DNA of 64,000 nucleotides from Hafnia alvei (GTDB taxonomy: Bacteria; Pseudomonadota; Gammaproteobacteria; Enterobacterales; Enterobacteriaceae). Where the stretch lies: NCBI RefSeq assembly GCF_964063325.1, contig NZ_OZ061315.1, positions 3,286,001-3,350,000 of the forward strand. Reading direction: 5' to 3'. Both the position numbers and the translations under genes were made by a program. This document shows, one piece after another, positions 62,315-64,000 of this stretch; the stretch's first letter is position 1; each line of letters begins with the position of its first letter. The notes under the pieces are model-generated. The model was not told the origin of the DNA, ran no database searches, and saw nothing but the letters and a program-made list of their open reading frames with translations.

Positions 62315-64000
62315 ATGGCTGCTAACGGACTGCGCCTGAACGTCTCCCGCCCTATTCGGCGATTCCACCCAATGCTAAAAACCTTAAGCGGTTTGCTTAT
62401 GGTGGCCATGGGTAACGTCAACGCACAAGAATTTTACTTTGCGCCCTCCTCGCTTGAGGGGGATGAATTATCACGGCAGGATATCGATTTATCGCTATTT
62501 TCAAAAGAGAATGGGCAGTTACCCGGCACCTATCAGACAAAAATAAATATTAATAAACAGAATGTTGATGAGGAATCAGTCACCTACATTAACAGCAAAA
62601 GCGGTGCACTACAGCCACAGCTGACACCGCAGCAGCTACGCAAGTGGGGAGTACGAGTAGATGCCTACCCAGAGCTGGCAAAACTCCCCGAAAGCGAACC
62701 ACTGCGCGAATCTATTGGTGACTACATTCCTTTTGCCGCGGCAACGTTCGATTTTAATACCATGACATTACTCATCAGCATGCCGCAGGCGGCCATTGAT
62801 GAGCATCATAATGAAAACATCGATCCTTCGCGCTGGAATGACGGCGTGCCCGTACTGTTTGCCGATTATTCATTCTCTGGCTCACAGCGTGAAAACACGG
62901 GAAGCAACAGTAATAGCAGCCAATACCTCAACCTGCGCAGCGGAGCTAACCTAGGCGGCTGGCGCTTACGAAACTATTCAACATGGCGACAATCCGATGA
63001 CTCACAGTCGTGGCAGACGATTAATACGTGGATCCAGCACGATATCCATCAATTAAAAGCACAGTTTATTGCGGGTGAAAACAGCACCCGGGGCGATGTT
63101 TTTGATAGCCTGCAGTTTCGCGGAATCAACATTGCTTCTGACGATCAAATGCTGCCGTATAACCAGCGGGGATTTGCGCCAATCATTCGTGGTATAGCCA
63201 GTTCTAATGCGGAGGTTTCAATCCGCCAGAATGGCTACGTTATTTATCAGGCTAACGTGGCACCCGGCGCGTTTGAAATTAGGGATCTGTACTCAACGAC
63301 CAACAGCGCAGACCTCGAGGTCACCATCAAAGAAGCGGACGGAACTGAACATCGTTTCACTCAGCCTTACTCCAGCGTGGCTGTCATGCAACGTCCGGGC
63401 AATGTTCGCTATGAAATGACGCTCGCACGCTATCGTGCGGATGATAATCAGGCATCTAATGAACCGCTGTTTGCACAGGGCAGCGCGATTTACGGCCTTA
63501 ATAATTACCTCACTCTTTTCGGTGGTTCTACCCTTTCATCAGACTATCAGTCGGTTAACGGCGGTATTGGCATCGTTCTGGGCGATTTGGGCTCAATTTC
63601 AACCGATGTAACTTGGGCTCGTGCGCGGTTGGATAATAACGAACAGCACGATGGGCAGTCTTGGCGCTTAATGTACACCAAGAAAATAGAGGCAACGGAC
63701 ACTAACTTTTCACTGGCGAGCTATCGCTATTCCACCAGTGGTTTTTATAATTTTGCCGATGCTAATGAAAAATATGCTGACAGCAATAACGACTTAGACT
63801 GGTCATTCCGGTACAACAAACGCAGTCGAGTTCAGCTAAATATTAGTCAGACCGTACTGGACAGCAGTATATATCTTTCAGCCTATCAACAAGATTATTG
63901 GCAAACTAAGCATAAAGAACGCAGCATTTCATCGGGCATCAACCGCACGATAGGCGACGTCAACGTTAACCTTGCTTACACCTATAGCAAAACCAGCGAT
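62315..64000 (+). CDS. Outer-membrane fimbrial usher (partial, continues beyond the window)
   Basis: 562 codons are open from the ATG at 62315 to the window end. A signal peptide (LSGLLMVAMGNVNA) precedes EFYFAPSSLEGDELSRQDIDLSLFS, the chaperone-binding usher N-terminus. YINSKSGALQPQLTPQQLRKWGV and a barrel-and-plug region (FDSLQFRGINIASDDQMLP, APGAFEIRDLYSTTNSADLEVTIKEADGTE) follow as in FimD-type ushers. It starts 9 bp after the chaperone stop. The C-terminal half and any adhesin gene lie outside. Confidence 0.93.
   Translation, partial: MAANGLRLNVSRPIRRFHPMLKTLSGLLMVAMGNVNAQEFYFAPSSLEGDELSRQDIDLSLFSKENGQLPGTYQTKININKQNVDEESVTYINSKSGALQPQLTPQQLRKWGVRVDAYPELAKLPESEPLRESIGDYIPFAAATFDFNTMTLLISMPQAAIDEHHNENIDPSRWNDGVPVLFADYSFSGSQRENTGSNSNSSQYLNLRSGANLGGWRLRNYSTWRQSDDSQSWQTINTWIQHDIHQLKAQFIAGENSTRGDVFDSLQFRGINIASDDQMLPYNQRGFAPIIRGIASSNAEVSIRQNGYVIYQANVAPGAFEIRDLYSTTNSADLEVTIKEADGTEHRFTQPYSSVAVMQRPGNVRYEMTLARYRADDNQASNEPLFAQGSAIYGLNNYLTLFGGSTLSSDYQSVNGGIGIVLGDLGSISTDVTWARARLDNNEQHDGQSWRLMYTKKIEATDTNFSLASYRYSTSGFYNFADANEKYADSNNDLDWSFRYNKRSRVQLNISQTVLDSSIYLSAYQQDYWQTKHKERSISSGINRTIGDVNVNLAYTYSKTSD

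Overview
The window looks like a chromosomal segment of an enterobacterium close to Hafnia/Obesumbacterium (Hafniaceae). It carries the periplasmic nitrate reductase operon in enterobacterial order (napFDAGHBC), narQ, narP, maeB, nudK, ecotin, ybiT, leuE, clsC and murR/murQP, all similar to E. coli proteins as I remember them. The gene mix (giant invasin, chaperone-usher fimbriae, a CP4-type island) differs from E. coli. The genus call is inference; nothing was searched.

Region 1 (about 1-10.7 kb) is a decaying CP4-57/CP4-44-type genomic island. It holds a YfjP/YeeP-like GTPase, an outer-membrane beta-barrel protein, a WYL regulator (YfjR-like), a small lipoprotein and a membrane protein, DUF932 (YfjQ/YafZ), KlcA/ArdB antirestriction, RadC/YeeS, DUF987 (YeeT), the CbeA/YeeU antitoxin, a frameshifted CbtA/YeeV toxin, a DUF5983-like protein, an unknown protein and a frameshifted DUF4942 protein. 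The GTPase-regulator pair was duplicated around the barrel gene. One copy of each gene survives and the opposite copy of each is a remnant.

Region 2 (about 11.7-23.8 kb) is a surface-adhesion locus. It has a LuxR-type HTH protein, a lipoprotein, a roughly 2,974-residue inverse autotransporter with 18 consecutive passenger repeats of exactly 300 bp, a paralogous lipoprotein of identical length on the other strand, a FidL-like membrane protein and a MarT/ToxR-like membrane-bound winged-helix regulator. The layout recalls Salmonella marT-fidL-misL but with a different adhesin class and two flanking lipoproteins. It is the best candidate for an undescribed system here.

Region 3 (24.5-33.6 kb) is sugar catabolism. 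murR diverges from murQP (N-acetylmuramic acid), with a 7-1-7 palindrome just upstream of murQ. After clsC comes a PTS EIICB-rpiB-alsE-like operon with a divergent RpiR-family regulator, best read as a phosphotransferase route for D-allose or a related rare sugar.

Region 4 (33.7-50.8 kb) is mostly core genes: leuE, a MarA/RamA-like AraC regulator, ecotin, ybiT, an amidohydrolase/ABM/isochorismatase-like operon with a divergent LysR gene, a LysR/short-chain dehydrogenase pair, a chemoreceptor, a Fur-box-preceded ChaN-like lipoprotein, a GNAT acetyltransferase, maeB and nudK.

Region 5 (51.1-60.3 kb) is nitrate respiration: napFDAGHBC on the minus strand, diverging from narQ-narP, so the sensor pair sits beside its target operon. 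Region 6 (60.3-64 kb) starts a chaperone-usher fimbrial operon whose major subunit gene contains an in-frame amber codon; the usher runs off the right edge.
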